Positions 32,003 through 44,361 of a stretch of 64,000 nt of DNA are shown piece after piece. The notes beneath the pieces are model-generated. The model worked only from the letters and a program-made list of their open reading frames with translations. It was not told the origin of the DNA and made no database searches. Positions within the stretch are counted from its first letter, which is position 1. Every line of letters begins with the position of its first letter. This DNA comes from Brucella oryzae (lineage in GTDB: Bacteria > Pseudomonadota > Alphaproteobacteria > Rhizobiales > Rhizobiaceae): the NCBI GenBank assembly GCA_012103035.1, contig JAAVLL010000001.1, forward strand, positions 2,268,501 through 2,332,500. The letters are read 5' to 3'. A program made the translations under genes and the position numbers.

Positions 32003-32881
32003 GCCGTAACGACGATTTTTCCAAAGGCGGCTCTCGTGCCGAATATTCCAAAGTGGGTCAGGTGAAGGAAGTCACCAGCCTCACCAACCCGATCGTGAAG
32101 GATCTGCGCTCGCTGGCACTGAAAAATTCCGCGACCAGCAGGGCGTTTTTCTGGCCGAAGGGCTGAAACTCGTCATCGACGCGCTGGAGCAGGATTGGCG
32201 CATCAAGACACTGGTTTTGCCAAGTCCGGCAAGGGCAACAAAATGGTAGAGCAGGTTGCCGCACGCACTTTTGCCAAGGGCGGACTGGTGCTGGAAGTGA
32301 CCGAAAAGATCATGGCTGCCATCACCCGCCGCGACAATCCGCAAATGGTCGTCGGTGTTTTCGAGCAGCAATATCGCCCGCTTGCAAATCTGAAACCGAA
32401 GAACAATGACGTTTATATCGCGCTCGACCGCGTGCGCGACCCAGGCAATCTCGGAACCGTCATCCGTACCGCCGATGCGGTCGGCGCCAAGGGCGTTATT
32501 CTGATCGGCGATACCACCGATCCCTATTCGCTCGAAACCGTGCGCGCCACAATGGGCTCAGTCTTTTCCATGCCTCTCTACAAAGGGACGGAAGCCGATT
32601 TTCTTAACTGGCGCAAAGGCTTTTCCGGCCTTGTCGTCGGCACCCATCTCAAAGGCGCCGTCGACTATCGCACCATTCCCTATGCCAACAAGCCGGTCGT
32701 GCTGATGATGGGCAATGAACAGCAGGGCCTGCCGGACAGCCTTGCCGACACTTGCGACAAGCTTGCCCGCATTCCGCAGGCCGGTCGTGCAGATTCTCTC
32801 AATCTCGCAATTGCCACCGGCGTCATGCTCTACGAAATTCGTCGGGATGCACTCACGCTCGATGAAAGGGCTTCCGAATGA
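31999..32881 (+). CDS. TrmH/SpoU-family RNA 2'-O-ribose methyltransferase (frameshifted)
   Basis: A SPOUT-class enzyme, probably a 23S rRNA or tRNA ribose methyltransferase like RlmB. The N-terminal substrate-binding part has [17 protein letters not shown] and [17 protein letters not shown]. The knotted catalytic domain has [34 protein letters not shown] and [14 protein letters not shown]. Shifts near 32130 and 32220 split the first 75 residues. The start overlaps the upstream stop (ATGA), and its stop overlaps lspA. Confidence 0.9.
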
Positions 32882-33360
32882 AGCGGCATGCGGTCTGGTC
32901 CTCACTTTTCGTCGTCATTCTTACCGTGTTGATCGACCAGGGTGTCAAACTTCTGGTGGAAACAAGAATGGGCTACGGCCAGCAGATCGACCTGCTGCCG
33001 TTCCTTGCCTTGTTTCGTACGCACAATGAGGGCATCGCCTTTTCCATGCTGGCCTGGCTGCATGATTGGGGACTGGTCGCAATCACCGCCGCAGTTATTA
33101 TGTTCGTACTTTATCTGTGGTGGACCAACGCGCCGGACCGCATTTTTGCGCGCTATGGTTTTGCGCTCGTCGTCGGCGGCGCCATCGGCAATCTTATCGA
33201 CCGCGTGATGCATGGTTATGTCGTGGATTATATTCTGTTCCACCTGCCGACTTGGTCATTCGCGGTTTTCAACCTCGCCGACACGTTCATTACAATCGGC
33301 GCAGGCCTCATAATTCTCGAAGAATTTCTCGGCTGGCGGCGCGAACGGGCTGCCCGCTAA
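32878..33360 (+). CDS. lspA: Lipoprotein signal peptidase
   Basis: An intact 160-residue inner-membrane aspartyl protease that cleaves prolipoprotein signal peptides. Four membrane spans are evident. The catalytic Asp pair lies in [18 protein letters not shown] and [15 protein letters not shown], and the N-terminal [15 protein letters not shown] is typical. It overlaps the upstream methyltransferase gene by four bases (ATGA), so it is translated from the same message. Confidence 0.96.
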   Translation: MKRHAVWSSLFVVILTVLIDQGVKLLVETRMGYGQQIDLLPFLALFRTHNEGIAFSMLAWLHDWGLVAITAAVIMFVLYLWWTNAPDRIFARYGFALVVGGAIGNLIDRVMHGYVVDYILFHLPTWSFAVFNLADTFITIGAGLIILEEFLGWRRERAAR

Positions 33361-33450
33361 CCCACCGGGTTGAACAGTTTCTGCCTTTCGCATAATTTGA
33401 TCTCTTAAAATTAAAAGCTTTTTGAAGAGGATAAGGTCCAGTCATCCGAA

Positions 33451-33479
33451 TTGACACATTGGTGACATGCTTCTGTCAT
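33451..33479 (+). promoter_or_regulatory. Pho-box-like repeat array upstream of olsB
   Basis: Three heptamers at an exact 11-base spacing (TTGACAC at 33451, GTGACAT at 33462, CTGTCAT at 33473). The last equals the PhoB half-site CTGTCAT. The array lies about 155 bases before olsB. Ornithine lipid synthesis is phosphate-regulated in rhizobia. Confidence 0.5.
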
Positions 33480-33634
33480 CGTCGCGTAGCACTGAATCTG
33501 TACTGCTTCGGTCGAACTGGACATCCTGTCCACGCAATCGACTGAACGAGGATTGGAATTGGTTAGCCCTTACTGAAATATCAGTGGGAAAGCCGTTCAG
33601 GAATACGTGAATAGAGAAATCAGGAGCCATCATC

Positions 33635-34528
33635 ATGACAGTACTGCTTGGAATGGACCAGCAAATCATTGATGATACGGTCATGTCAGGCTTAGAAGCA
33701 CAACAGGCGCTGTTCGCGTCCAACGGCGACCCTATTGTTCTGGGGCGCATCGGATCGCTGGAAGTACGGCTTGCAAACTCACGCGAGGCTATCGAGGCCG
33801 CGCAGGAACTGCGTTTCCGTGTCTTCTTCGACGAAATGGGTGCACGTCGGGAAAGCATCGAAGCCGTGGAACTTCGCGACGCCGACCGCTTCGACGCTAT
33901 TTGCGATCATCTGCTCGTTTACGACACCGCCCTGCCCGTGCCGGAACACCAGCAGATTGTCGGCACCTATCGTCTGATGCGCAGCGATCAGGCGGAAAAA
34001 GCGCTCGGCTTCTACTCTGCCGACGAATATGACGTACAGCGTCTGGCCCTTTCGCGCCCGAACCTTCGCCTGCTTGAACTGGGACGCTCCTGCGTGAAGG
34101 CGGAATACCGCTCCAAGCGCACCGTCGAGCTTTTGTGGCAAGGGGCATGGGCTTATTGCCGCCGCCATTCCATCGATGTGATGTTCGGCTGCGCTTCGTT
34201 CCACGGCGCTGTGCCTGCAGCGCATGCGCTCGGCCTGTCGTTCCTGCATCATAACTGCCGTGCCACGGACGACTGGGACGTGCGCGCCTTGCCCAATCGT
34301 TATCAGGCCATGGACCTGATGCCGAAGGAAGCCATCAACAACAAGGTTGCATTGTTCTCGATGCCGCCTTTGGTGAAAGGCTATCTGCGTCTTGGCGCAA
34401 TGATCGGTGACGGTGCAGTCATCGACGAGGCATTCGGCACGACCGATGTTTTCATCATTCTGCCCATCGAGCGTATATCCAGCCGCTACATCACCTATTA
34501 CGGTGCTGAAGCGAACCGCTTTGTATAA
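33635..34528 (+). CDS. olsB: Ornithine N-alpha-acyltransferase (ornithine lipid synthesis)
   Basis: An intact 297-residue GNAT-fold enzyme. OlsB transfers a 3-hydroxyacyl chain from acyl-ACP to the alpha-amino group of ornithine, giving lyso-ornithine lipid. Hallmarks include LRFRVFFDEMGA, HLLVYDTALPVPEHQQIVGT, LRLLELGRSCVKAEYRSKRTVELLW and FGCASFHGAVPAAHALGLSFL. Length and layout match rhizobial OlsB. olsA, the second acyltransferase, is not in the window. It is preceded by a Pho-box-like array and converges with mutS. The encoded lipids are phosphorus-free membrane components. Confidence 0.9.
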   Translation: MTVLLGMDQQIIDDTVMSGLEAQQALFASNGDPIVLGRIGSLEVRLANSREAIEAAQELRFRVFFDEMGARRESIEAVELRDADRFDAICDHLLVYDTALPVPEHQQIVGTYRLMRSDQAEKALGFYSADEYDVQRLALSRPNLRLLELGRSCVKAEYRSKRTVELLWQGAWAYCRRHSIDVMFGCASFHGAVPAAHALGLSFLHHNCRATDDWDVRALPNRYQAMDLMPKEAINNKVALFSMPPLVKGYLRLGAMIGDGAVIDEAFGTTDVFIILPIERISSRYITYYGAEANRFV

Positions 34529-34530
34529 GC

Positions 34531-34558
34531 AAAAGGCGAAACAGATGTTTCGCCTTTT
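34531..34558. terminator. Bidirectional terminator between olsB and mutS
   Basis: AAAAGGCGAAAC and GTTTCGCCTTTT are perfect 12-base arms around AGAT. Confidence 0.9.
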
Positions 34559-34561
34559 AGT

Positions 34562-37292
34562 TCACGCCCTGCCTGCCAGTTCCTTCAACTTGTAGATCAG
34601 ATCCAGCGCTTCTCGCGGAGTCAGCTCATCGGGACTGATTGCAGAGACAGCCTTGGCCAGTTCACTATCTTTCGCCTGAACCTGCGGCTTCGGCTTTTCC
34701 TGCTGCAAGACAACCGAGAACAGCGGCAGATCATCGATCAGCTTGTCTGCCTTGCCGGAGGTTTCGCCGGCTTCCAGCTGATGCAACACATCGCGCGCAC
34801 GATTGACGACCGCTTCCGGCAGACCGGCCAAACGCGCCACCTGCACGCCATAAGAACGATCGGCTGCCCCTTTTGCCACCTCGTGCAGGAAGACGACGTC
34901 ATTGTCCCATTCCTTGACCCGCATGGTGACATTGGAAAGCCGATCCAGCTTTTCTGAAAGTGCCGTCATTTCATGGAAATGCGTGGCAAATAGCGCGCGG
35001 CAACGGTTCTTCTCATGCAGATATTCGACTGCCGCCCAGGCAATGGACAATCCGTCGAACGTCGCCGTACCGCGCCCGATCTCATCAAGGATCACCAGCG
35101 AGCGTTCGCCTGCCTGATTGAGGATCGCAGCCGTTTCCACCATTTCAACCATAAAGGTCGAGCGTCCGCGCGCCAGATCGTCGGAAGCGCCGACGCGGCT
35201 GAACAGCCGGTCCACGACACCTATCTGTGCAGAACCCGCAGGCACGAAGGAGCCCATCTGTGCCATGATCGCGATCAGCGCATTCTGGCGCAGAAAGGTC
35301 GACTTACCGCCCATGTTCGGACCGGTCAGAAGCCAGATCGCGCCATTGCCGCCGTCCATTTGCGGCGAGAGATCGCAATCATTGGCGACGAACGGATTGG
35401 CCGCTTGACGCCGGAGGGCCTGCTCTACGACCGGATGACGACCGGCAACAATGTTAAAGGACAGGCTGTTATCGACTTGCGGGCGGCAATAGCCCTGCTC
35501 TTCCGCCAGTACGGCAAGCGATGCCGAGACGTCGAAAACCGCCAGTGCCGATGCGGCGGCACGAATACTGTCGGCATGGGACACGGCCTCCGCCGTCAGT
35601 TCCTCGAACACGGCAAGCTCGATGGACAATGCGCGGTCGGCGGCATTGGCGATCTTGCTTTCCAGTTCCGCCAGTTCGGTCGTGGTAAAGCGCATGGCAT
35701 TGGCCATGGTCTGGCGATGGATGAAGCGGCCCTTGGCTTCATCCGTATCCGTCATCGCCCCGGCATTGTTGGCCGTCACCTCAATGAAATAACCAAGCAC
35801 ATTGTTATGCTTGATCTTCAGCGATTTGATACCGGTTTCTTCGATATAATTGGCCTGCAGACCGGCGATCACCCGGCGTGACTGATCGCGCAGGGCCCGC
35901 ATTTCATCGAGTTCGGCATTATATCCTGCCCGCACGAAACCGCCGTCGCGTTTCAAAAGCGGCAACTCGTCGGCCAAGGCCCGGTCGAGATGAGCAGTAA
36001 AGATGGCGGGCATGGCACTGACGGCATCGCGGGCAAGTGCCAGTTCGTCCGGAAGCAAAGCGCTTTCAAGCAAGTTCGCAATGGTGTGCGCAGCCTCGAA
36101 GCCTCGGGCAAGGCTGCCCAGATCACGCGGACCTCCACGCCCGACGGCAAGGCGCGAGAGTCCGCGCGGCATATCCGGCACACCCTTCAGTTCTGCACGC
36201 ATGGCTTCGCAGAGCGACTGCTCGCTCAGGAACCAGGAAACGGAATCGAGCCGCAGCGCGATTTCTTTCGGATTGGTCAGCGGTGCAGTCAGGCGTTCGG
36301 CGAGAAGCCGCGCGCCGCCACCCGTCACCGTACGGTCAACTGCCTTCAGCAAACTGCCGTCGCGATTGCCCGACATGGTGCGCGCAAGTTCCAGACTGGC
36401 GCGCGTAGCAGGATCGATGAAAAGCGTGCCGCCCTCATGTTCGCGTTCGGGCCGCATCAAGGGCGGACGCTCGGAAATCTGCGTCTTTTCAATATAGGCG
36501 ATTGCGCCGGAAATAGCGGAGAGTTCCGGGCGGCTGAACTGGCCGAAACCATCCAGTGTCGCGACGTTGAAATAGCGCTGGATGCGCGCCTCCGCCGCTG
36601 CACTGTCGAAAGCGTTGCCGGCTGCGGCGTTACCGCCTTGCCGACGAGATCGAACACTGGACGCAGTTCCTCATCATGAAAAGCACTGTCGGCCACGACC
36701 AGTTCACGCGGGTCCACCCGCATCACATCGGCGAACAGCCGGTCCGGCGTGGTTTCCGCAACGCGAAAAGTTCCGGTCGAAATATCGATCCAGGCGAGAG
36801 CCAGCGCGCCATCGCCGCGTGTTCGCCCCATCGCCATCAGGAAATTGGCTTCGGATGGATCCAGCAGCTTTTCTTCGGTCAATGTGCCCGGTGTAACGAG
36901 ACGGATCACATCGCGCTTCACCACCGATTTGGAGCCGCGCTTCTTCGCCTCTGCCGGGTCTTCCACCTGTTCGCAGACCGCGACGCGATAACCCTTGGCG
37001 ATCAGCTTCTGCAGATAATCATCGGCAGCATGGACCGGCACGCCGCACATGGGAATATCCTCGCCCAGATGCTTGCCGCGCTTGGTGAGCGTGATGCCCA
37101 GCGCGGCGGAAGCCTCCACTGCGTCATCGAAGAACAGCTCGTAAAATCGCCCATGCGATAGAAGAGCAGCGAATCGACATTCGCCGCCTTGATCTCAATA
37201 TATTGTTCCATCATGGGCGTCAGGCGAACGGGCGCTGCCTCGGCGGCATTGTCTTCCGCTCCCGAGCTATGTTCGTTAGCCGTCGTTTCCAT
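34562..37292 (-). CDS. mutS: DNA mismatch repair protein MutS (frameshifted)
   Basis: MutS recognises mismatches and recruits MutL. The mismatch-binding domain reads [35 protein letters not shown] across a break at 37150, including the Phe-x-Glu wedge (FYELF). The connector, lever and clamp follow. The ATPase has Walker [17 protein letters not shown], Walker [17 protein letters not shown] and ATHFHE. A second shift lies near 36610. The C-terminal 632 residues are intact. Repaired length is about 910 residues. Confidence 0.96.
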
Positions 37293-37447
37293 CTACAAAC
37301 CTTCATTTATTGCTTAGCTGACAAGGCTAAAGTTATAAAATTTCGTATTCCATCGCTTTTGGATGAATATCTATTCCTCGAAGCACTGTTTACACGATGC
37401 GTGACTGGCGCTATCGAAGTTCTCCCGCAGATGAAACCGGAGGGAAC

Positions 37448-39742
37448 ATGCCAGCCTCGACGCCGAAGGGCAACACATCAGAACGCGCACCCACAGCCAG
37501 TGAGAAGGAAGCGCTCGACTTTCACGCGCAGGGCCGCCCGGGCAAGCTGGAGATCAACCCCACCAAGCCCATGACCACGCAGCGCGATCTGTCGCTCGCC
37601 TATTCTCCGGGCGTCGCCGTGCCGGTGAAGGCAATCGCCGAAGACGCCGCCCGCGCTTATGACTATACAGCCAAGGGCAATCTCGTCGCCGTTATCTCGA
37701 ACGGCACCGCCATTCTCGGCCTTGGCAACCTTGGTGCGCTCGCATCCAAGCCGGTGATGGAAGGCAAGGCTGTGCTGTTCAAGCGCTTTGCCGATGTCGA
37801 CTCCATCGATCTTGAAGTCGATACGACCGACATCGACGCTTTCATCAATGCGGTGCGTTATCTCGGACCGTCATTCGGCGGCATCAATCTGGAAGATATC
37901 AAGGCGCCGGACTGCTTCATCATCGAGAGCCGCCTGCGCGAAATGATGGACATTCCGGTCTTCCACGACGACCAGCACGGAACGGCCATCATCGCCGCTG
38001 CCGGCCTCATCAATGCGCTGCATCTGACCGGCCGCGACATGAAGACGACGAAGCTCGTCTGCAATGGCGCAGGTTCAGCAGGTATTGCCTGTATCGAACT
38101 CATCAAGGCGATGGGTTTTACCTCGGAAAACGTCATCCTGTGCGACACCAAGGGCGTCGTTTATCAGGGTCGTGAAGAGGGCATGAACCAGTGGAAATCC
38201 GCACATGCCGTGAAGACCGACAAGCGGTCGCTTGCAGATGCCATGAACGGCGCGGATGTCGTGTTCGGCCTTTCGGCCAAAGGCGCGCTCACGGAGGACA
38301 TGGTGCGCTCCATGGCGCCGAATCCGATCATCTTCGCCATGGCCAATCCCGACCCGGAAGTCACACCTGAAGAGGTGGCGCGCATCCGTGATGACGCCAT
38401 CGTTGCCACCGGTCGCTCGGATTATCCGAACCAGGTCAACAACGTTCTTGGCTTCCCTTATATCTTCCGCGGTGCACTCGACGTGCGCGCGACAACCATC
38501 AACGATGCGATGAAAATCGCCGCCGTCAACGCACTGGCTGAGCTTGCCCGCGAGGATGTGCCGGACGATGTGGTCGCGGCCTATCAGGGCAGCCGTCCGC
38601 GTTTCGGCCCGAACTATATCATTCCGGTGCCGTTCGATCCGCGCCTGCTTGCATCTGTCTCGGCGGCCGTCGCCAAGGCAGCGATGGATACCGGCGTGGC
38701 CGGGCGCGCCATTGCCGACATCGAAGGCTACAAGCGCGAATTGTCGGCGCGTCGCGATCCGATCGCTTCCACATTGCGCGGCATCTATGAACGTGTCCGC
38801 CGCCAGCCGAAGCGCATCGTCTTTGCCGAAGGCGAAGAAGAACAGGTGATGCGCGCCGCCGTTTCCTATGTCAATCAGGGTCTCGGCACCGCAATCCTGG
38901 TTGGCCGCGAGGAACGAGTGAAGGATACGGCGAAGGCTGCCGGTCTTGATCTCGACCGTCCGGGCATCGAAATCATCAATGCCCGCTTGTCGAGCCGCAA
39001 TGCCGCCTATGCCGACTATCTCTACGAGAAACTGCAGCGCAAGGGCTATCTGACGCGCGATTGCCACCGTCTCATCAACAATGACCGCAATCATTTTGCG
39101 GCCTGCATGGTGGCGCTTGGCGATGCCGATGGCATGGTGACGGGCGTGACCCGTAATTATGCGACAGGCCTGGACGACGTGCGCCGTGTGATCGATTCCA
39201 AGCCTGGTCATCGCATGGTCGGTGTTTCCATCGCGCTTTGCCGTGGGCGTACGGTGTTCATCGCCGATACCGCCGTTCATGAAATGCCGACCGCAGCCGA
39301 GCTTGCCGATATCGCAGTTGAAGCTGCAGGCATGGCGCGCCGCATGGGCTATGTACCGCGTGTCGCGCTGACCGCCTTCTCGACTTTCGGCCATATGGGC
39401 GGTGAACGTTCTGCACGCATTCAGGAAGCCGTCCGCATTCTGGCGACGCGCCATGTCGATTTTGAATTCGACGGCGAAATGAGTGCCGATGTGGCGCTGA
39501 ACCCGAAGCTGATGGAACAATATCCGTTCATCCGCCTGTCGGGCCCGGCCAATGTGATCGTCACGCCGGACAATCATTCCGCCTCGATTGCCGCCGACAT
39601 GCTGCAGGAGCTCGGTGGCGCGACAATCATCGGCCCATTGCTCGTCGGCCTCGACAAGCCAGCGCAGATCGTCACCATCGGCGCGAAGGATTCCGATATC
39701 GTCAACATGGCGGCAATTACTGCCTATAACGCGACGAACTGA
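37448..39742 (+). CDS. maeB: NADP-dependent malic enzyme with phosphotransacetylase-like domain
   Basis: An intact 764-residue enzyme that decarboxylates malate to pyruvate with NADP. The N-terminal malic enzyme part has [17 protein letters not shown], the metal site [16 protein letters not shown] and the dinucleotide fold [19 protein letters not shown]. The C-terminal 320 residues form a PTA-like domain ([24 protein letters not shown]-type end), which is usually non-catalytic and may sense acetyl-CoA. The start at 37448 has GGAGGG six bases upstream. A terminator follows. Confidence 0.95.
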   Translation: MPASTPKGNTSERAPTASEKEALDFHAQGRPGKLEINPTKPMTTQRDLSLAYSPGVAVPVKAIAEDAARAYDYTAKGNLVAVISNGTAILGLGNLGALASKPVMEGKAVLFKRFADVDSIDLEVDTTDIDAFINAVRYLGPSFGGINLEDIKAPDCFIIESRLREMMDIPVFHDDQHGTAIIAAAGLINALHLTGRDMKTTKLVCNGAGSAGIACIELIKAMGFTSENVILCDTKGVVYQGREEGMNQWKSAHAVKTDKRSLADAMNGADVVFGLSAKGALTEDMVRSMAPNPIIFAMANPDPEVTPEEVARIRDDAIVATGRSDYPNQVNNVLGFPYIFRGALDVRATTINDAMKIAAVNALAELAREDVPDDVVAAYQGSRPRFGPNYIIPVPFDPRLLASVSAAVAKAAMDTGVAGRAIADIEGYKRELSARRDPIASTLRGIYERVRRQPKRIVFAEGEEEQVMRAAVSYVNQGLGTAILVGREERVKDTAKAAGLDLDRPGIEIINARLSSRNAAYADYLYEKLQRKGYLTRDCHRLINNDRNHFAACMVALGDADGMVTGVTRNYATGLDDVRRVIDSKPGHRMVGVSIALCRGRTVFIADTAVHEMPTAAELADIAVEAAGMARRMGYVPRVALTAFSTFGHMGGERSARIQEAVRILATRHVDFEFDGEMSADVALNPKLMEQYPFIRLSGPANVIVTPDNHSASIAADMLQELGGATIIGPLLVGLDKPAQIVTIGAKDSDIVNMAAITAYNATN

Positions 39743-39760
39743 TAAATCAGCAGATAGTGT

Positions 39761-39785
39761 TAGGCCGGGGAAACCCGGCCTTTGC
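39761..39785 (+). terminator. Rho-independent terminator after maeB
   Basis: AGGCCGGG and CCCGGCCT arms with a GAAA-type loop, then TTTGCTTTT. Confidence 0.85.
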
Positions 39786-39874
39786 TTTTGGATATTCATC
39801 ATCCATAAAAGCGGCTATAGGATACGGACCATCGTCCACTATCATTTTCTCCGCAAACCGGATCTACATGCCGC

Positions 39875-42674
39875 ATGAGCGCCCACGACCTTAAGCTGGA
39901 AGAGATTGTCAATCCCGAGACGCTGCGCCGCAAGCTCAACGAACTGGCGGACTCCACGGACGAAAGCTACACCAGTCTTACCGTGCGCAAAGTCGTGCTT
40001 CAGGCTCTGAAGGATGCTTTGGTGCGTGGCCGCGCCAATGCAGAAGGCATGTTGATGAAGGATGGCGGCGGCACGCTCTGCGCCAAACGCCTTTCCTTTC
40101 TTATGGACACGCTGATCGAGGCGCTGTTCGAATTCGCAACCACCAAAGCCTATCCGATGGTTAACCCGTCGAAGGCCGAGAACATGGCTATCGTCGCTGT
40201 CGGCGGTTACGGGCGCGGCGGACTGGCGCCGGGGTCGGATATCGATCTCCTGTTTCTGCTGCCTTACAAGCAGACTCCTGGGGCGAGCAGGTGGTCGAGT
40301 ACATGCTCTACATGCTGTGGGACATGGGGCTGAAAGTCGGCCATTCCACACGTAATATCGATGAATGCATTCGTCTGGCGCGCGAGGACATGACGATCCG
40401 CACGGCAATTCTCGATGCCCGGTTTCTCACCGGCAATCGCGATCTCTTCAAAACGCTTGTCACCCGCTTCAACGAGGAAATCGTCAAGGATACCGGCCCG
40501 GAATTCATTCAGGCCAAGCTTGCCGAACGCGACCAGCGCCACCGCAAGGCAGGAGAGACCCGCTATCTGGTTGAACCGAACGTCAAGGAAGGCAAGGGCG
40601 GCCAGCGCGACCTGCATACGCTGTTCTGGATCACCAAATATTTTTACCGTGTCAAAACGAAAGAAGAGCTGGTCAAGCTCGGCGTTCTGTCGCGAGCCGA
40701 GCTGAAGCTGTTCAACAAGGCGGAAGATTTTCTCTGGGCGGTACGGTGCCACATGCACTTCGCGACACTGAAGGCAGAAGAGCGCCTTTCCTTCGACATA
40801 CAGCCGGAAATCGCAGAGCGCCTTGGCTATACGGCACATCCCGGCCAGAACTATGTTGAACGCTTCATGAAGCATTACTTTCTCGTGGCAAAGGATGTGG
40901 GCGATCTCACCCGCATCATCTGTGCTGCACTGGAAGAACAACAGGCCAAGCATGTGCCGGGCTTCAACCGCATCTTCCTCACTTTCTCGCGACGCAAGCG
41001 CAAGCTTTCCGCAGATGGCGATTTCGTTTCCGAAAATCATCGCATCAACATCGCGCGGCCGCAGGTTTTCAAGGAGGATCCGGTCAATATCATCCGGCTC
41101 TTCCATCTGGCCGACAAGCACGGGCTGGAATTTCACCCCGAAGCGATGCAGAGCCTTACCCGCTCACTGAAACTCATCAATTCCGATCTGCGTGAAAATC
41201 CCGAAGCCAACAGGCTTTTCCTCGAAATCCTGACTTCACCGCGCAATCCCGAACTCATTCTGCGCCGCATGAACGAATCCGGTGTGCTCGGAAAGTTCAT
41301 TCCGGACTTCGGCAAGATCGTCGCTATGATGCAATTCAACATGTATCACCATTACACGGTGGACGAGCATCTGTTGCGCTGCATCGCGGTGCTGTCGGAA
41401 ATCGAGCATGGCGAACTGGAAAACGAGCACCCGCTTTCAAATCATCTCATCACAACGATCAAGCGCGACCGCAATCTGCTTTATGTGGCCCTTCTTCTGC
41501 ACGATATCGCCAAGGGTCGCCCGGAGGATCATTCGATTGCCGGAGCGCGCATTGCCCGCAGGCTTGGGCCGCGGTTCGGCCTTACCCTGCCGAAACCGAA
41601 ACCGTCGAATGGCTTGTGCGCGAACATCTGACCATGAGCATGGTGGCACAGTCGCGCGATCTTAATGATCGCAAGACCATCATCGATTTTGCAGACACAG
41701 TGCAGACCATGGAGCGGTTGAAGCTTCTCCTGATCCTGACCGTCTGCGACATCAAGGCGGTCGGTCCCGGCGTATGGAATGGCTGGAAGGGCCAGCTTCT
41801 GCGCACACTCTTCTACGAAACCGAACTGGTCCTGACCGGCGGCTTTTCGGAATTGTCGCGCGCCGACCGCGATCATCAGGCGCGAGAGGCACTTGCCGAA
41901 CGGCTCTCCGATTGGCCGCAGGATAAGCGCGATGCCTATCTGGCGCTTCATTACACCAACTATTTCCTGACGGTCAGCCTGGAGGATCAGGTCCGGCACG
42001 CCCATTTCATTCGCGAAGCAGACCGTAACGGACGGGCGCTGGCCACCATGGCCAAGCCGCATACTTTCGAGGCCGTCACGGAAATTACCGTGCTGGCGCC
42101 CGATCATCCACGCCTGTTGTCGATCATCACCGGTGCCTGCGCGCGCTGGCGCCAACATCGTTGACGCGCAGATTTTCACCACCGGCGACGGACGCGCGCT
42201 CGATACCATTCTCATCAACCGCGAGTTCGACACCGACGATGACGAACGCCGCCGAGCGGAACGCGTCGGCAAGGTCATTGAGGATGTCCTGTCCGGCAAG
42301 GCCCATCTGCCTGACGTGCTGGCCAAACGTACCAAGCCGAAGAAAGCAGCTAAGGCTTTCAAGGTGGAGCCGCGTGTCGAGATCAACAACACGCTCTCCA
42401 ACAAGTTTACCGTCATCGAAGTGGAAGGCCTGGACAGGCCCGGTCTGCTTTCAGAACTGACCGGCCTTATTTCCGATCTTTCGCTGGATATTGCATCGGC
42501 CCACATCACCACTTTCGGCGAGAAGGTGATCGACAGTTTTACGTGACCGACCTCGTGGGTCACAAAATTTCAAACGCCACCCGCCAGGGTAATATCAAAC
42601 GCAAACTGCTTGGTATTCTCGGCGGGGAAAATGGCAGCAAGACAAACGGTCGCTCGTCTCAGGCCGCAGCATAG
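39875..42674 (+). CDS. glnD: PII uridylyltransferase/uridylyl-removing enzyme (frameshifted)
   Basis: GlnD senses glutamine and modifies PII proteins. The nucleotidyltransferase domain holds [21 protein letters not shown]. Next come the HD-type hydrolase region ([35 protein letters not shown]) and two ACT domains ([20 protein letters not shown] and [20 protein letters not shown]). Shifts lie near 40275 (CCC to CC), 41590 (CCCC to CCC), 42145 and 42540 (one T lost). Repaired length is about 934 residues, the rhizobial size. murJ begins 14 bases after the stop. Confidence 0.95.
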
Positions 42675-42687
42675 GTTTTTCAGTCAT

Positions 42688-44275
42688 ATGAGTTTGGTCA
42701 AAAGTTCGCCACGGTCGCGTCCGGAACGCTGATGAGCCGCATTTTTGGCTTCACGCGCGAGATGTTCATGGCGGCGGCGCTCGGCACCGGCCCGGTGGCC
42801 GACGCTTTCAATGCAGCTTTCCGCTTTCCGAACACATTCCGCAGGCTCTTTGCCGAAGGCGCGTTCAATTCAGCCTTCGTGCCACTCTTTGCCAAGGAAA
42901 TCGAAAAGAACGGCATGGACGGTGCGCGCCGTTTTTCAGAAGAAGTGTTCGGCGTTCTCTTCACCGTGCTTCTGTTCCTGACCATCGTGATGGAACTTTC
43001 GATGCCCTTCATCGTGCGCACCGTCATCGCGCCAGGTTTCACCGACGATCCGGTGAAGTTCGACAATACGGTGCGTCTTGCCGTCATCATGTTTCCTTAT
43101 CTGGCCTGCATGTCGCTGGCGGCGATGATGGGCGGGATGCTGAATTCGCTGCATCGCTATTTCGCTGCGGCAATCGCACCGGTCTTTCTCAACATCATCC
43201 TGATCGGGGTTCTCGCCGTGGCCTGGTGGCGCGGCTACGACGCACTTTCCGTTGGCTACGGCCTTCCTGGGGCGTCATGGCCGCAGGGCTGGTCCAGCTT
43301 GCAATTGTCTGGCTTGCGGTGCGCAATGCAGGCATCAAGATCGGCTTCCGCCGCCCTCGCCTCACCCCCAATGTCAAACGGCTGCTGGTACTGGCACTGC
43401 CTGCCGCGATCACCGGCGGCATCACGCAGATTAACCTGCTGATCAACACGAATATCGCGTCGGGCATGGAAGGTGCAGTGTCATCGCTCGTTTATGCGGA
43501 CCGCATTTATCAGTTGCCGCTCGGCGTCGTCGGCATTGCGGTCGCGACCGTGCTTCTGCCCGAACTGTCACGCGCGCTGCGCGGCGGCCATATGAGGGAA
43601 GCGTCAAACCTGCAAAACCGTTCGGTCGAGTTCACGCTATTCCTCACTCTTCCCGCCGCTGCTGCCCTTCTCGTCATGTCGGAACCCATCGTCCGGCTTT
43701 TGTTCGAACGCGGCAAATTCAGCCCGGACTCCACGCTCGTCGTTTCCAATATTCTGGCGATCTATGGCCTCGGCCTGCCTGCTTTCGTGCTGATCAAGGC
43801 GTTTATTCCCGGTTTCTTCGCACGCGAGGACACCCGCACGCCGATGATCTTCGCCGCCATTTCAGTGGCGGTGAACGTCTCGCTCGCCATCACGCTTTTC
43901 CCGCATTTCGGCCCGACCGGCATTGCTACGGCTGAAATCGTCGCCGGCTGGGTCAATGCCGTTCTTCTGTTCGCCATGCTCGTGAAGCGCGGCCATTGGG
44001 GACTGGATATTCCGCTGCTCACCCGTATTCCGCGCCTCCTCGTCGCTGCCGCGATCATGGCATTCGGAATCCATTATGCTATCGGCTATTTTGCCTATGA
44101 GCTTTCCTCAGCGGCACCGCTTGTCCTGCGGGCAGGGACCGTAACAGCAATTGTTGTTGCGGCAATGGTCGTCTATTTCGGTTTTGCCTTCGGACTTGGC
44201 GGCGCCAATACGGGAATGATCCGTCGCAACATCAAGCGCAGTACGACAAAGAAATCCCCTGAAAGCGAGCAATAA
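42688..44275 (+). CDS. murJ: Lipid II flippase MurJ (frameshifted)
   Basis: An inner-membrane MOP-superfamily protein that flips lipid II for peptidoglycan synthesis. About 14 membrane spans are visible. The N-terminus repairs to MSLVKKFATVASGTLMSRIF by adding one A to an A run at 42700. Family segments include REMFMAAALGTGPVADAFNAAFRFPN, RRLFAEGAFNSAFVPLF and AGLVQLAIVWLAVRNAG. A second shift lies near 43268 (one G or C lost). It follows glnD closely, as in many rhizobia. Confidence 0.94.
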
Positions 44276-44326
44276 TTCAAGCTTGAAAGGCGGCTGCGTC
44301 TCTGCGAAAAGACCAGCATTCAAAAT

Positions 44327-44353
44327 CCCCGCTCTCCACCGGCGGGGCATTTT
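44327..44353 (+). terminator. Hairpin after murJ
   Basis: CCCCGC and GCGGGG arms with a 9-base loop, followed by CATTTT. It is a plausible terminator. Confidence 0.6.
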
Positions 44354-44361
44354 CGTCACGC

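Noticed and set aside
38075..39802. 575-codon open frame antisense to maeB
   Set aside because: It is the exact shadow of an intact, family-matching malic enzyme; its His/Arg/Asp-rich sequence has no domain character, as expected for antisense frames in GC-rich DNA.
41529..42563. 344-codon minus-strand frame over glnD
   Set aside because: Overlaps the glnD C-terminal ACT domains in antisense; composition is that of a shadow frame.
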